A stretch of DNA of 26,510 nt from SZUA-442 sp051011415 (GTDB lineage: Bacteria; Actinomycetota; Acidimicrobiia; Spongiisociales; UBA5794): NCBI GenBank assembly GCA_051011415.1, contig JBPCTY010000081.1, positions 1 to 26,510 of the forward strand. Reading direction: 5' to 3'. Each line of letters starts with the position of its first letter. The first letter of the stretch is position 1. This document shows positions 1 through 7,257 of this stretch, one piece after another. The notes below the pieces were generated by a model. It was given only the letters and a program-made list of their open reading frames with translations. It did not search any database and had not been told where the DNA came from. The translations under genes and the position numbers were made by a program.

Positions 1-48
1 CTCGATGCGTTCGGGTTCCCGTTCCGCAGACAACAGGTAGGTGCCTGA
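1..48 (+). CDS. rplE: 50S ribosomal protein L5, C-terminal end (partial)
   Basis: The first 15 codons of the window read LDAFGFPFRRQQVGA and then TGA (46-48). This resembles the C-terminus of L5, which usually ends in a motif like LRxLGMPF. L5 binds 5S rRNA in the central protuberance of the large subunit. The stop overlaps the rpsN start (TGATG), as expected for the spc order rplE-rpsN. Only the tail is visible, so the call depends on position plus this short match. Confidence 0.85.
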   Translation, partial: LDAFGFPFRRQQVGA

Positions 49-353
49 TGGCGAAGACATCCAAGATCGCCAAGAACAACAAGCGCAAGATCCTGATCGA
101 GCGGTACGCCGAGCGTCGCGCCGAGCTGATCAAGATCATCAAGGACCCAGAGGCTTCGTACGAGGCAAAGCGTGAGGCGTACGCCGCCATCGCAAAGATG
201 CCTCGCGACGCAAGTGCCACGCGATACCGCAACCGCTGCAACGTCAGTGGTCGCCCGCGTGCGTACTTCCGCAAATTCGGGCTCTCCCGTATTGCTGTGC
301 GGGACATGGCACACCGTGGCGAGCTCCCTGGTGTCAGAAAGGCTTCGTGGTAG
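48..353 (+). CDS. rpsN: 30S ribosomal protein S14, long zinc-free type
   Basis: The 101-residue protein begins MAKTSKIAKNNKR and carries the S14 core RNRCNVSGRPRAYFRKFGLSR and the C-terminus GELPGVRKASW. S14 sits in the head of the small subunit. The length and the single cysteine identify the long type, which lacks the two CxxC zinc knuckles of the roughly 61-residue type. It lies between rplE and rpsH in the normal spc position, so it is probably the main S14 rather than a zinc-starvation spare. The start ATG overlaps the rplE stop. Confidence 0.97.
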   Translation: MAKTSKIAKNNKRKILIERYAERRAELIKIIKDPEASYEAKREAYAAIAKMPRDASATRYRNRCNVSGRPRAYFRKFGLSRIAVRDMAHRGELPGVRKASW

Positions 354-355
354 TC

Positions 356-751
356 ATGCAATCAGATCCAATCTCAGACATGCTCACCCGGATCCGCAAC
401 GCCAACACGGCGCTGCACCCGGAGACCACGATGCCTTCGTCCAAGCTGAAGGAAGAGATCGCCCGCATCCTCTCCGAGGAAGGGTTCATCGACTCCTGGA
501 AGACCGATCCCGGCAGCGTTGGCACCGAGTTGACCGTTCGTCTTCGGTACGACGGTCAGCGTCAGCGTGTGCTCCAGGGGATCCAGCGGATCTCGAAGCC
601 TGGTCACCGTGTGTACAAGGGTGCAACCGATATCGACCGCATCCGCGGCGGCATCGGTGTTTCCATCGTGTCCACCTCCGAAGGTGTGATGACGGACCGC
701 GATGCGCGCCGTCGCAACGTCGGCGGCGAAGTGCTCTGCAAGGTGTGGTGA
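356..751 (+). CDS. rpsH: 30S ribosomal protein S8
   Basis: The 131-residue protein starts MQSDPISDMLTRIRNA, the classic S8 N-terminus. It ends with a normal S8 C-terminal domain (TDRDARRRNVGGEVLCKVW). S8 binds helix 21 of 16S rRNA and is the translational repressor of the spc operon in E. coli. I chose the ATG two bases after the rpsN stop. An in-frame GTG at 347 would add only MVV and fits the family less well. The gap to rplF is one base, indicating translational coupling. Confidence 0.97.
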   Translation: MQSDPISDMLTRIRNANTALHPETTMPSSKLKEEIARILSEEGFIDSWKTDPGSVGTELTVRLRYDGQRQRVLQGIQRISKPGHRVYKGATDIDRIRGGIGVSIVSTSEGVMTDRDARRRNVGGEVLCKVW

Positions 752-752
752 C

Positions 753-1295
753 ATGAGTCGAATCGGAAACGCACCAATCGAAACGCCAAATGGCGTCGAA
801 GTCACCGTAAAGGGCAACGGCGTCGAGGTGAAGGGGCCGAAGGGCACTCTGACCCAGGCCATCGATTCATCGCTCGATGTCTCGGTCGATGACGGAACCG
901 TCACGATCTCCCGCGACAATGACGAACGTCAGACGCGGGCGCTTCACGGTTTGTCGCGTGCCCTCATCAACAACATGGTGCTCGGCGTCTCTGAGGGCTT
1001 CTCAAAGGAACTCTCGATCGTCGGCGTCGGCTATCGAGCCGCACTGAAGGGCAAGAACATTGAGCTTCAGGTTGGGTTCTCTCACCCTGTGAGTATCGAA
1101 GCCGTTGATGGCATCACGTTCGACGTACCTGAGAACACTCGAATCATCGTGAGTGGTATCGACAAGCAAAAGGTTGGCCAAGTCGCAGCGAACATTCGCT
1201 CCGTGCGTCCTCCAGAGCCCTACAAGGGCAAGGGGATTCGTTACGTGGACGAGCATGTGCGACGTAAGGCAGGAAAGGCGGGTGTCACCGCATGA
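753..1295 (+). CDS. rplF: 50S ribosomal protein L6
   Basis: The 180-residue protein begins MSRIGNAPIETPNGVEV and has the two repeated L6 domains. The C-terminal signature is PPEPYKGKGIRYVDEHVRRKAGK (residues about 153-175). L6 binds 23S rRNA near the GTPase-associated and sarcin-ricin region. Length equals the family norm of about 178-180 residues. The same frame is open upstream from 702, but that part overlaps rpsH and lacks L6 homology, so ATG 753 is preferred. Its stop overlaps the rplR start (ATGA). Confidence 0.97.
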   Translation: MSRIGNAPIETPNGVEVTVKGNGVEVKGPKGTLTQAIDSSLDVSVDDGTVTISRDNDERQTRALHGLSRALINNMVLGVSEGFSKELSIVGVGYRAALKGKNIELQVGFSHPVSIEAVDGITFDVPENTRIIVSGIDKQKVGQVAANIRSVRPPEPYKGKGIRYVDEHVRRKAGKAGVTA

Positions 1296-1645
1296 GGGGA
1301 AACCGCGCTGACGCACGTCGCCGAAGGCATTACAGGGTTCGCAAGTCGGTGCATGGCACCGAGAGCCGCCCACGCCTTGCCGTGTATCGCAGCAACAAGC
1401 ACATCTATGCACAGGTCATCGACGACGATCAGGGGCATACCCTTGCCTCTGCGTCATCCAAGGAGTCTGCGGTCAAGGGCGAGACACTTTCGTCCGACGT
1501 GGCCTCCGAGGTTGGCAAGCTCGTCGGGGCTCGTGCCAAGGACGCAGGAATCTCCGAGGTCGTGTTCGACCGAGGCGGGTTCAAGTACCACGGCCGCGTC
1601 AAAGCGTTGGCCGAGGGTGCGCGTGAATCCGGCCTGGATTTCTAG
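1292..1645 (+). CDS. rplR: 50S ribosomal protein L18
   Basis: The 117-residue protein has a basic N-terminus (RGNRADARRRRHYRVRKSVHGT), then RPRLAVYRSNKHIYAQVIDD, and the C-terminal FDRGGFKYHGRVKALAEGARESGLDF. These are L18 signatures. L18 mediates binding of 5S rRNA to the large subunit. The length is normal. The ATGA overlap with rplF and the 9-base spacer to rpsE place it in the spc operon. Confidence 0.97.
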   Translation: MRGNRADARRRRHYRVRKSVHGTESRPRLAVYRSNKHIYAQVIDDDQGHTLASASSKESAVKGETLSSDVASEVGKLVGARAKDAGISEVVFDRGGFKYHGRVKALAEGARESGLDF

Positions 1646-1654
1646 GAGCGACCA

Positions 1655-2245
1655 ATGACCAGCAACAGAAACAGAAACGACAGAGGAGACCGCGGTCGCA
1701 ACCGCGATCGCGACGTCCCCGAGTTTGACGAGCGCGTCATCACGATCAATCGTGTGGCAAAGGTCGTCAAGGGTGGTCGCCGGTTCTCCTTCACGGCCCT
1801 TGTGGCAGTGGGAGATGGCAAGGGGCGCGTCGGTGTCGGCTACGGCAAGGCGAAGGAAGTCCCAGCCGCTATCCAGAAGGCGTTTGAACTCGCCCGCAAG
1901 GACATGTTCAACGTTCCGATGGCAGGCGAGACGATCATCCACGAGATCATCGGTGAACAGGGCGCAAGCCGTGTTCTCCTGAAGCCAGCTGCGCCTGGTA
2001 CCGGTGTCATCGCCGGTGGCGCTGTGCGTCAGATCCTTGAGGCCGCCGGCATCCACAACGTGCTTGCGAAGTCGCTCGGGTCGCCGACCCATATCAACGT
2101 TGCCAAGGCGACCGTTGATGCACTCAAGAGTCAGCAGCGGCCTGATGAGGTCGCAAAGGCTCGTGGCAAGCGTGCAGAGGAGATCTTTCCTCCAGCACTT
2201 CTCGCCGCATACAACTCAGCTGAGTTGATGAGGACAAAGGCGTAG
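1655..2245 (+). CDS. rpsE: 30S ribosomal protein S5
   Basis: The 196-residue protein carries an Arg/Asn/Asp-rich N-terminal extension of about 25 residues. The S5 double-stranded RNA-binding domain follows (INRVAKVVKGGRRFSFTALVAVGD), then the C-terminal S5 domain (GTGVIAGGAVRQILEAAGI, then AKSLGSPTHINV). S5 acts in decoding fidelity and translocation at the mRNA entry channel. An RBS-like GGAG lies just before the ATG (taggagcgacc). The charged low-complexity N-terminus is common in actinobacterial S5. Confidence 0.97.
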   Translation: MTSNRNRNDRGDRGRNRDRDVPEFDERVITINRVAKVVKGGRRFSFTALVAVGDGKGRVGVGYGKAKEVPAAIQKAFELARKDMFNVPMAGETIIHEIIGEQGASRVLLKPAAPGTGVIAGGAVRQILEAAGIHNVLAKSLGSPTHINVAKATVDALKSQQRPDEVAKARGKRAEEIFPPALLAAYNSAELMRTKA

Positions 2246-2247
2246 CG

Positions 2248-2430
2248 ATGGCAGGCACACTCAAGATCACGCTGAGGCGAAGCCTCATCGGCGAGAAGCC
2301 GAAAACGCGTGCGACCGTGGAAAGCCTTGGTCTTCGCAAGATCAACAGCACCGTCGAACGTCCGGATACAGCGGATGTTCGCGGCATGGTGCATCGTGCG
2401 CGTCACCTGCTCGAAGTAGAGGAAGTCTGA
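2248..2430 (+). CDS. rpmD: 50S ribosomal protein L30
   Basis: The 60-residue protein contains LKITLRRSLIGEKPKTRATVESLGLRKINSTVER, followed by DTADVRGMVHRARHLLEVEEV. This is the complete small ferredoxin-like L30 fold. The size is typical. It starts two bases after the rpsE stop, and its TGA overlaps the rplO ATG, consistent with spc order rpsE-rpmD-rplO. Confidence 0.97.
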   Translation: MAGTLKITLRRSLIGEKPKTRATVESLGLRKINSTVERPDTADVRGMVHRARHLLEVEEV

Positions 2431-2870
2431 TGAAACTGCATCATCTCCGTCCCGCAGAGGGATCGAAGAAGCGCAAGATTCGCGTCGGTCGCGGTGAGTC
2501 CGGACGTCGTGGAAAGACCGCAGGACGTGGCACCAAGGGCCTCAAGGCCCGTAGCAAGGTGCGTCCAGGCTTTGAGGGTGGTCAGACACCGATCATCCGT
2601 CAGATGCCGAAGCTCAAGGGTTTCAAGAACCCGAACCGAGAAGAGTTCACGGTCGTCAACGTTGCAAAGCTTGGTGCTTTCGAGTCCGGCTCAACGGTGA
2701 CACCTGACGATCTTCGCTCGGCCGGTCTCGCCAAGAAGCGAGGAAAGATCAAGGTTCTCGGCCAGGGCGATGTCGACGTTGCCCTCACCGTGAAGGCGCA
2801 CGCCTTCTCGATCGGCGCAGCAGACAAGATCAAGGCCGCAGGCGGCTCGATCGAGCTCATCGAAGAATGA
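2430..2870 (+). CDS. rplO: 50S ribosomal protein L15
   Basis: The 146-residue protein starts MKLHHLRPAEGSKKRKIRVGRG, the canonical L15 N-terminus. It continues with the glycine/arginine-rich tail that threads 23S rRNA (GRRGKTAGRGTKGLKARSK) and the globular C-terminal domain. L15 is a late assembly protein of the large subunit. A 113-base structured spacer, unusual for this tightly packed operon, separates it from secY. Confidence 0.97.
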   Translation: MKLHHLRPAEGSKKRKIRVGRGESGRRGKTAGRGTKGLKARSKVRPGFEGGQTPIIRQMPKLKGFKNPNREEFTVVNVAKLGAFESGSTVTPDDLRSAGLAKKRGKIKVLGQGDVDVALTVKAHAFSIGAADKIKAAGGSIELIEE

Positions 2871-2878
2871 CAGTGACC

Positions 2879-2937
2879 ACCAGCGATATGGGGCGCCGCG
2901 CACCTTTCCGTGCGATCGACCGTACCCTGTCGCTGGT
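2879..2937 (+). other. Structured intercistronic RNA element between rplO and secY
   Basis: The 113-base rplO-secY gap contains a perfect 8-base inverted repeat, ACCAGCGA (2879-2886) and TCGCTGGT (2930-2937). A second hairpin, CGCAC (2899-2903) and GTGCG (2910-2914) with loop CTTTCC, is nested inside. No T-tract follows, so it is not a classical terminator. It could be a processing site, an mRNA-stability element or a protein-binding site. I do not recognise a known RNA family. Confidence 0.4.
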
Positions 2938-2983
2938 TGTTGCGCCGCTAGCGAACACCCGCAACCCGTAGACCAGGAACCAC

Positions 2984-4291
2984 ATGCTCACCGCCCTCAG
3001 GAACGCCTTCAGGATTCACGATCTTCGTAACAAGATCCTGTTCACCCTGTTCATCTTCACCGTGTACCGACTCGGTGCGCAGATCCCTGTTCCCGGTGTC
3101 GATCTCGACGCCATCCAGAGCTTTGCTGATCAGGCAGAGGACTCCGGTTTCATCGGTCTGCTGAACCTATTCTCCGGCGGTGCGTTGACCCAGATGTCCA
3201 TCTTTGCGTTGGGCATCATGCCGTACATCACGGCATCGATCATCATGCAGCTTCTTGCTGTTGTGATCCCCAAGCTTCAGGCACTTCAGGAAGAAGGGGA
3301 GAGCGGCCGGAAGGTCATCACACAGTGGACGCGGTATCTCACCGTGGTTCTCGCTCTGCTGCAGTCAACCGGATTTGCCTTCCTCTTCCACAGTGGCCAG
3401 TTCACCGGTGGCATTGACCTGATCCCGAACTGGACGCCACGAAATGTGATCATCGTTGTGATCACGATGACGGCAGGAACCGCCCTCCTGATGTGGATGG
3501 GTGAGCTCATCACACAGCGCGGTATCGGAAACGGTATGTCGCTGCTGATCTTCGTTTCGATCATCGCGGTCATTCCGTCACAGCTCGTCGTGCTGTGGAC
3601 GAACTCCGATGCGTATCAGGCCATCATCATCTTCGGAATCATGATCGCCCTGACCATCGGCATCATTTTCATCGAGCAGGGTCAGCGACGGATCCCCGTC
3701 CAGTTCTCACGTCGTGTGCGTGGGCGCAAGGTGATGGGTGGTCAGTCGACCTACATCCCGCTCAAGGTCAACATGGCAGGCGTTATCCCCGTGATCTTCG
3801 CAACCTCGATCATGTACTTCCCTGCACTCATCGCCTCGGCCCTGCCGAGTACCGGTTGGGGTGCAACCGTCCGCACATGGATCGACGAGAACATGCTGTC
3901 GTCGGGTGCGGGTGGGTTCTCACCAAGCCTTTGGTACATCTTCATCCTTGCGCTGCTGGTTGTGTTCTTCACCTACTTCTACACGGCGATCCAGTTCGAT
4001 CCGGAGCGCCAGGCAGACATGATCCAGCGTCAGGGTGGGTTTATCCCCGGTATCCGACCTGGGCGTGCAACGGTGAATTACCTCAGCCACGTGCTGTCAC
4101 GCATCACCCTGCCGGGTGCTGTGTATCTGGCAGTCGTCACGATCCTGCCTTCACTATTTGGTTGGTTCTGGGGCGTGCCAGTGGGTCTCTCCGGTGTGTC
4201 GATCATCATCGTTGCTGGTGTGGCACTCGAGACCACAAAGCAGATCGAAAGCCAGCTCACGATGCGCAACTACGAGGGCTTCCTCAGCTGA
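2984..4291 (+). CDS. secY: Preprotein translocase subunit SecY
   Basis: The 435-residue, ten-transmembrane protein starts MLTALRNAFRIHDLRNKILFT. It carries VYRLGAQIPVPGVD at the first helix and plug side, the LGIMPYITASIIMQLL pore helix, and QRGIGNGMSLLIF. The cytosolic loop has RRIPVQFSRRVRGRKVMGGQSTYIPLKVN, and the end is QIESQLTMRNYEGFLS. SecY is the protein-conducting channel of the inner membrane with SecE and SecG. The start is supported by AGGA at 2975-2978, five bases before ATG. It follows rplO, as in nearly all bacteria. Confidence 0.98.
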   Translation: MLTALRNAFRIHDLRNKILFTLFIFTVYRLGAQIPVPGVDLDAIQSFADQAEDSGFIGLLNLFSGGALTQMSIFALGIMPYITASIIMQLLAVVIPKLQALQEEGESGRKVITQWTRYLTVVLALLQSTGFAFLFHSGQFTGGIDLIPNWTPRNVIIVVITMTAGTALLMWMGELITQRGIGNGMSLLIFVSIIAVIPSQLVVLWTNSDAYQAIIIFGIMIALTIGIIFIEQGQRRIPVQFSRRVRGRKVMGGQSTYIPLKVNMAGVIPVIFATSIMYFPALIASALPSTGWGATVRTWIDENMLSSGAGGFSPSLWYIFILALLVVFFTYFYTAIQFDPERQADMIQRQGGFIPGIRPGRATVNYLSHVLSRITLPGAVYLAVVTILPSLFGWFWGVPVGLSGVSIIIVAGVALETTKQIESQLTMRNYEGFLS

Positions 4292-4341
4292 CCTCGTCCT
4301 TGCCGCACCGCATGAGCTGCGAATCAGAAGGGCAATAGACC

Positions 4342-4896
4342 ATGGCGAGAAGGATCCTCTTCCTCGGCCCTCCTGGGGCCGGCAAGGGAACGCAAGCGGC
4401 GATGCTTGCAAAGGCTCTCAAGGTTCCACACATTTCGACAGGTGAGATGCTGCGCGATGCCGTTTCGGCTGGTACCGAACTCGGCAAGCAGGTCGAAAGC
4501 ATCATGGCCGCTGGCGATCTCGTCTCAGATAATCTTGTCGTGGCACTCGTTGACGAGCGACTTGCTAGGCCGGACGCCCAATGCGGGTATCTGCTCGACG
4601 GATTTCCGCGGAATGTTGCCCAAGCAGAAGCGCTGAACGACGCCGTAGTGAATGCGATCGGAACCGTCGTGCTGCTCGAAGCAGACGCAGACGAGCTGGT
4701 GTCGCGACTACTCATGCGAGCAGAGGCTGAAGGTCGCGCCGACGACAACGAGGACACAATTCGTCGTCGCCTTGACGTCTACAGCTCAGAGACTGCTCCG
4801 CTGGTTGAGCACTACGGAGCTGCGGTTATCCGTGTCGACGGAATGGGCTCGATTGAGGACGTCTTCGCCCGAATCGCTCTGGCACTCGCGTCGTAG
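4342..4896 (+). CDS. adk: Adenylate kinase, short (LID-less) form
   Basis: The enzyme interconverts ATP + AMP and 2 ADP in the cytosol. The 184-residue protein has the P-loop GPPGAGKGT at residues 9-17. The AMP-binding segment is HISTGEMLRDAV, followed by LLDGFPRN, and RRRLDVYSSETAPLVEHY lies near the C-terminus. Long adenylate kinases have about 215 residues with an inserted LID domain, often with zinc cysteines. Here the LID is reduced to a short loop (EGRADDNEDT), as in mycobacterial Adk. It lies 50 bases after secY and 7 bases before map. Confidence 0.97.
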   Translation: MARRILFLGPPGAGKGTQAAMLAKALKVPHISTGEMLRDAVSAGTELGKQVESIMAAGDLVSDNLVVALVDERLARPDAQCGYLLDGFPRNVAQAEALNDAVVNAIGTVVLLEADADELVSRLLMRAEAEGRADDNEDTIRRRLDVYSSETAPLVEHYGAAVIRVDGMGSIEDVFARIALALAS

Positions 4897-4903
4897 GTTC
4901 TCG

Positions 4904-5695
4904 ATGTCGAATCAACGAGTCATCACCAAGAAGACACCAGCAGACTTCGACAAGATGCTGGTTGCAGGAAAGTGTGTTGCTGCGATGCACGGTGCCGTCC
5001 GCGAGGCGATTGCCCCTGGTGTGACGACGCTGGACTTGGATCACATTGCCCGCGAGGTTCTTGTGGCGCATGACTGCACGTCGTCGTTTCTTGGCTACGG
5101 AAGCGCACACAATCCGTTCCCCGGCGTCCTATGCACCTCACCGAACGCAGTGATCGTCCACGGGATTCCGGATGAGTACACGCTGAAGGAAGGCGACATC
5201 ATTTCGATCGATGCCGGAGCCATCTATGAGGGTTGGCACGGCGATGCAGCCTTTACCGCACCTGTCGGTGACATCCCTGATGATGTTGCGAATCTGCTTG
5301 ACGTCACCGAAAAGGCGCTGTGGAACGGCATCGAGCAGGCGAAGGCCGGCAACAGGCTCGGTGACATCGGAGCGGCAGTCGAAGCGACTGCCGAGCCGCA
5401 CGGGCTCGGTGTGGTTCGCGAATATGTCGGCCACGGCATCGGCAGAGAAATGCACGAGGCTCCATCGGTCCCGAACTATGGGCGCCGAGGCAAGGGCCTT
5501 CGGCTGAAGGCCGGAATGGCCCTTGCGATTGAGCCGATGTTCAACCTCGGAACCAGGGATTCCTACGTCCTTGACGACGAGTGGACCGTGCTCACGGCAG
5601 ATGGTGCCTGGTCTGCACACTTCGAGCACACGGTGTTGCTCACCGATGCGGGCACGATTGTGTCGACTCTTCCGGAACCGAAACACATCGGCTGA
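4904..5695 (+). CDS. map: Methionine aminopeptidase, type I
   Basis: This 263-residue metalloprotease removes the N-terminal methionine from nascent proteins. The five metal ligands can be placed at D103 (SIDAGA), D114 (HGDAAF), H177 (GHGIGREMHEAP), E210 (AIEPM) and E241 (HFEHTVLL). The substrate-contacting His is in VIVHGIP, at residue 86. I start at ATG 4904, seven bases after the adk stop, because the frame upstream overlaps adk and has no family match. The normal neighbours adk-map are kept, but infA does not follow. Confidence 0.97.
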   Translation: MSNQRVITKKTPADFDKMLVAGKCVAAMHGAVREAIAPGVTTLDLDHIAREVLVAHDCTSSFLGYGSAHNPFPGVLCTSPNAVIVHGIPDEYTLKEGDIISIDAGAIYEGWHGDAAFTAPVGDIPDDVANLLDVTEKALWNGIEQAKAGNRLGDIGAAVEATAEPHGLGVVREYVGHGIGREMHEAPSVPNYGRRGKGLRLKAGMALAIEPMFNLGTRDSYVLDDEWTVLTADGAWSAHFEHTVLLTDAGTIVSTLPEPKHIG

Positions 5696-5747
5696 TACCC
5701 ATCGGCTGAAACCAAGGGTCCCTAGAAGCGGCCAGGTTTCACATTGG

Positions 5748-5776
5748 TTCAGACGTCCAACCTCGACAGGTAGTGT
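5748..5776 (+). promoter_or_regulatory. Putative sigma-A-type promoter for the lipoprotein gene
   Basis: TTCAGA (5748-5753) and TAGTGT (5771-5776) are separated by 17 bases. A purine-rich RBS (GAGGGGGA, 5791-5798) and the ATG at 5803 follow. It lies in the 107-base gap after map, consistent with a new transcription unit. The -35 match is weak. Confidence 0.4.
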
Positions 5777-5802
5777 GTCGGTAGACATTCGAGGGGGAAC
5801 CC

Positions 5803-6453
5803 ATGCGCCGAGGAGTCCTTGTTCTGGCAGTTCTTGCTCTTGTCGTTTCAGCGTGTTCGAGTGATCCCGCGGAGACAACAACGACCGTCGCCGTATCGGA
5901 CGCCGCAGCGGAGACCACGACGAGTACCGAGGCAACCACCACGACTGCTTCCGCAGCAGCGGAGACGACCACCACTTCGACCGCCGCCAGTTCGGGCGGA
6001 CTCGCCGAGTGCGTCGTTGGAGAGTGGGAACTCGACAGTCAAGCCTTCTTCGACGTGGTCATGGCCGAGCTCGAGGAAGCGGAGGAGGGTGAGTTTGTCT
6101 TCGTGGACGGCGTGTACGCCCTCGTCATCTCTGACAACGGAACCTTCTCGAGTGAGCGAAGAGACTGGACCTTCGGTTTCGAGAGTGAGATGGGCGAGTT
6201 CCTGGTCAGGATCAACCACATCCAGGGCGGAATGTGGGTGATCGATGGAGATGTTCTTTCGACCTCCACGACAGCGTCGGAATCGGCCGTGATCGAGTTC
6301 TTCATCGATGGTGAACCCTTCCTCTTCCCCGGTGGCGTGTCACCGGTCACCCCACCCGAGGCCGACTTTGAGGGGGCGACGGTCACGTGTGACGGCGACG
6401 CTTTGACGGCGACGTTCGACGGGTTTACATCCGAGTGGGCTCGAGTCGCATGA
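5803..6453 (+). CDS. Putative secreted lipoprotein with Thr-rich linker
   Basis: I do not recognise the family of this 216-residue protein. Residues 1-17 form a signal peptide (MRRGVLVLAVLALVVSA) ending in a lipobox, with C18 as the likely lipidated cysteine, so it should be anchored outside the membrane. Residues about 23-64 are a linker rich in Thr, Ala and Glu. The remaining 150 residues are acidic, with two cysteines (AECVVGEW and VTCDGD) that could form a disulfide. The pattern CxxGxW followed by alternating beta-like segments is reminiscent of lipocalin-like folds, but that is a guess. A strong RBS precedes ATG 5803, and its TGA overlaps the next start. Confidence 0.8.
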   Translation: MRRGVLVLAVLALVVSACSSDPAETTTTVAVSDAAAETTTSTEATTTTASAAAETTTTSTAASSGGLAECVVGEWELDSQAFFDVVMAELEEAEEGEFVFVDGVYALVISDNGTFSSERRDWTFGFESEMGEFLVRINHIQGGMWVIDGDVLSTSTTASESAVIEFFIDGEPFLFPGGVSPVTPPEADFEGATVTCDGDALTATFDGFTSEWARVA

Positions 6454-7238
6454 CCAGCCAATCGAAATGGTTGATCGGTATCGGAGCCGGCGTGATCGCC
6501 CTTGTGCTGCTCGGCGTGGTCTGGTTCGCGAGCGGCGACGACACATCATCAACCACGACGACGACGGTAGAGGCCATCGACACCACGACAACCACGACCG
6601 TGGCTGATACAACGACGACCACCGAGCGGGAGACAACCACCACAACGGTTGTGGAATCGACGACTACGACGACGGTCGAAGCCACGACAACGACGGTGCC
6701 GACCACCACCACATCAGTCCTCCCTCCTGACACACTGGAGCTCAACGATGAGGGGCTGCAAGCCGGTGCGTCCTGGGTGCCCTTCGGGACGATGGACGAA
6801 GACACGATCACCGCGGTGTCCTCCGTGCTCGGCTCGCCAACCCATGATTCCGGCTGGGTAGATTCCTTCTCTGTTTACGGAACATGCCCTCCTCCGGTGG
6901 TGCGTGGCGTGCATTGGGACTCGTTCACGGTGCTGTTCACGCAAGCAAACACTGACTTCTGGAGTGCAGGAGTCCCGCACTTCTTTGCGTGGTACTACAC
7001 GTCGGTTCCGCCCGACCTTGCGACGACTCTTGATCTTCGGATTGGCGACACGTTGCAACGGGTAGAGGATCTCTACGGCGGTCCTGACCTTGTGATCAAC
7101 GAAGATCCGTTCGATCCGAACGGTGGCATTTGGCTCTACGACATGGTCGGATGGACAGGTATGTACGGCTACCTCGATGGGCTCAGCGCAACCAGCCTTG
7201 TGTTGTCGATCAATGGCGGCCAGGGCTGCGGCGAATAA
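6450..7238 (+). CDS. Membrane-anchored extracellular protein with Thr-rich linker
   Basis: The family of this 262-residue protein is not recognised. Residues about 7-28 form one hydrophobic helix (WLIGIGAGVIALVLLGVVWF) with a short polar N-terminus, so the rest is predicted outside. Residues about 32-90 are an almost pure Thr/Val/Glu linker. A globular domain of about 170 residues rich in Trp, Tyr and Gly follows, with cysteines in YGTCPPP and GQGCGE that may pair. The phrase LRIGDTLQRVEDLYGGPD resembles the repeat used by some extracellular SmpA/OmlA-like or DUF modules, but I cannot assign it. ATG 6450 overlaps the preceding stop (ATGA), suggesting co-expression with the lipoprotein. Confidence 0.8.
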   Translation: MTSQSKWLIGIGAGVIALVLLGVVWFASGDDTSSTTTTTVEAIDTTTTTTVADTTTTTERETTTTTVVESTTTTTVEATTTTVPTTTTSVLPPDTLELNDEGLQAGASWVPFGTMDEDTITAVSSVLGSPTHDSGWVDSFSVYGTCPPPVVRGVHWDSFTVLFTQANTDFWSAGVPHFFAWYYTSVPPDLATTLDLRIGDTLQRVEDLYGGPDLVINEDPFDPNGGIWLYDMVGWTGMYGYLDGLSATSLVLSINGGQGCGE

Positions 7239-7257
7239 CCCGGATGCGTACTCGGAG

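Noticed and set aside
6549..6719. Tandem repeat or microsatellite in the Thr-rich segment
   Set aside because: The ACG/ACC/ACA repeats are irregular and keep the reading frame. They encode a Thr linker and are not a separate repeat element.
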